From an uncultured Bdellovibrio sp. (GTDB lineage: Bacteria; Bdellovibrionota; Bdellovibrionia; Bdellovibrionales; Bdellovibrionaceae), in contig NZ_CAMLDV010000164.1 of assembly GCF_946478835.1 (NCBI RefSeq), positions 1 through 7,624 of the forward strand: a stretch of 7,624 bases of DNA. Direction: 5' to 3'. Below are positions 7,420-7,624 of the stretch, piece by piece. The notes beneath the pieces are model-generated. The model saw nothing but the letters and a program-made list of their open reading frames with translations, was not told the origin of the DNA and did no database searches. Each line of letters opens with the position of its first letter. The first letter of the stretch is position 1. A program made the position numbers and the translations under genes.

Positions 7420-7421
7420 AC
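7391..7421. promoter_or_regulatory. two adjacent 15-bp inverted repeats GTTT-N7-AAAC (likely regulator operators)
   Basis: GTTTTAACCGAAAAC (7391-7405) and GTTTGCGATGCAAAC (7407-7421) each have perfect arms (5 and 6 bp), have the same 15-bp length, share nine of 15 bases, and lie one base apart, centres 16 bp apart. The first covers the predicted -10 of the tolC operon and the second covers predicted -35 elements of both directions. Palindromes of this size in a divergent region beside a MarR-like gene are typical dimer operators. Assignment to that regulator is inference. Confidence 0.7.
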
Positions 7422-7436
7422 TATTTGTGTTACTAT
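7409..7436 (+). promoter_or_regulatory. candidate promoter of the divergent regulator gene
   Basis: TTGCGA (7409-7414), 16-base spacer, TACTAT (7431-7436); four of six matches in each box. Its -35 lies inside the second inverted repeat (7407-7421), so the regulator could control its own expression with the same site used for the pump operon. Assignment rests on motif and position only. Confidence 0.4.
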
Positions 7437-7466
7437 CAATTAACTCTCACTTCCTTTTCATTAAAC

Positions 7467-7472
7467 AGGAGG
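7467..7472 (+). promoter_or_regulatory. ribosome binding site deciding a TTG start
   Basis: A perfect AGGAGG ends six bases before TTG at 7479-7481. It is the strongest such site in the divergent region and supports the TTG as start of the regulator gene over the in-frame ATG at 7503, which is 30 bases from it. Confidence 0.75.
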
Positions 7473-7478
7473 ATTATT

Positions 7479-7624
7479 TTGAAACGCAAGCAAGACGATC
7501 AGATGTGTGCAAGCTCACCCTGGGAAACACCCGGAGTGCACCCTGCTTTAAAGGTGTACTTTGGATACTGTCTCTCAAAAGCCGCACTCAAACATAAAAG
7601 TATGCTTGCGAAGGAACTCGACAA
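7479..7624 (+). CDS. probable MarR-family transcriptional regulator, N-terminal part
   Basis: Partial gene: the frame is open from TTG at 7479 to the window edge (48 codons visible). After a polar leader of about 22 residues comes PALKVYFGYCLSKAALKHK and a following SMLAKELD. This resembles the first helix of MarR-type proteins, which have a GYxLxKA-like amphipathic dimerisation helix followed by a short helix ending in Leu-Asp. The winged helix itself lies outside the window, so the family call rests on this helix and on context: divergent from a drug-efflux operon, with palindromic sites in between. If correct, it would repress tolC-emrA-emrB and itself until a ligand binds. A different small DNA-binding protein cannot be excluded. 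Confidence 0.6.
   Translation, partial: MKRKQDDQMCASSPWETPGVHPALKVYFGYCLSKAALKHKSMLAKELD

Noticed and set aside
7371..7439. Upstream extension of the tolC-like gene to an ATG at 7439 (23 more residues).
   Set aside because: It would cover the predicted promoter and both inverted repeats, has no ribosome binding site, and would put a basic non-signal stretch before a normal signal peptide.
7503..7505. In-frame ATG as start of the regulator gene.
   Set aside because: The perfect AGGAGG is 6 bases from the TTG at 7479 but 30 bases from this ATG.
1..7624. Mobile elements, CRISPR arrays, tRNA or rRNA genes, or a defence-type system.
   Set aside because: No transposase, integrase, regular repeat-spacer pattern or RNA gene was seen; the window is filled by metabolic and efflux genes.

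Overview
The window looks like a piece of chromosome from a Gram-negative bacterium. It encodes an outer-membrane TolC-family channel, a membrane-fusion protein, an inner-membrane phosphatidylglycerophosphate synthase and the glyoxylate shunt. Base composition appears to be in the mid-40s % G+C by eye. Gene style (short intergenic spaces, strong AGGAG-type ribosome binding sites, the start of a MarR-like protein) would fit a Bdellovibrio-like organism, but this placement is an impression and not a demonstration.

Layout. Bases 1-345 (+) are the 3' end of pgsA, closely followed by an unrecognised 46-codon hydrophobic ORF (358-498, +) and a clear Rho-independent terminator (505-535). Converging on this from the right is the glyoxylate-shunt operon aceB-aceA (3463 down to 544, minus strand). 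Malate synthase A comes first and isocitrate lyase second, and the two genes overlap by 59 nt. A 157-bp gap (3464-3620) holds a strong hairpin and an interrupted dyad. Bases 3621-7370 (minus) form a three-gene drug-efflux operon in the order tolC-like, emrA-like, emrB-like, with gaps of 11 and 7 bp. A 108-bp divergent control region (7371-7478) separates it from the 5' end of a probable MarR-family regulator gene (7479 to the window edge, +).

How the genes work together. AceA splits isocitrate into glyoxylate and succinate, and AceB condenses glyoxylate with acetyl-CoA to malate, which allows growth on acetate or fatty-acid carbon. EmrB, EmrA and TolC would form a proton-driven tripartite pump spanning both membranes. 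The divergent MarR-like gene is the natural candidate for its repressor. The shared control region has two adjacent 15-bp inverted repeats of the form GTTT-N7-AAAC, which cover the predicted promoter elements of both directions.

I see no mobile element, CRISPR array, tRNA or rRNA, and no wholly new system. The points most worth a second look are the tandem operator-like repeats, the long aceB/aceA overlap with the aceA ribosome binding site inside aceB, the small ORF after pgsA, and the strand-asymmetric hairpin between the two minus-strand operons.
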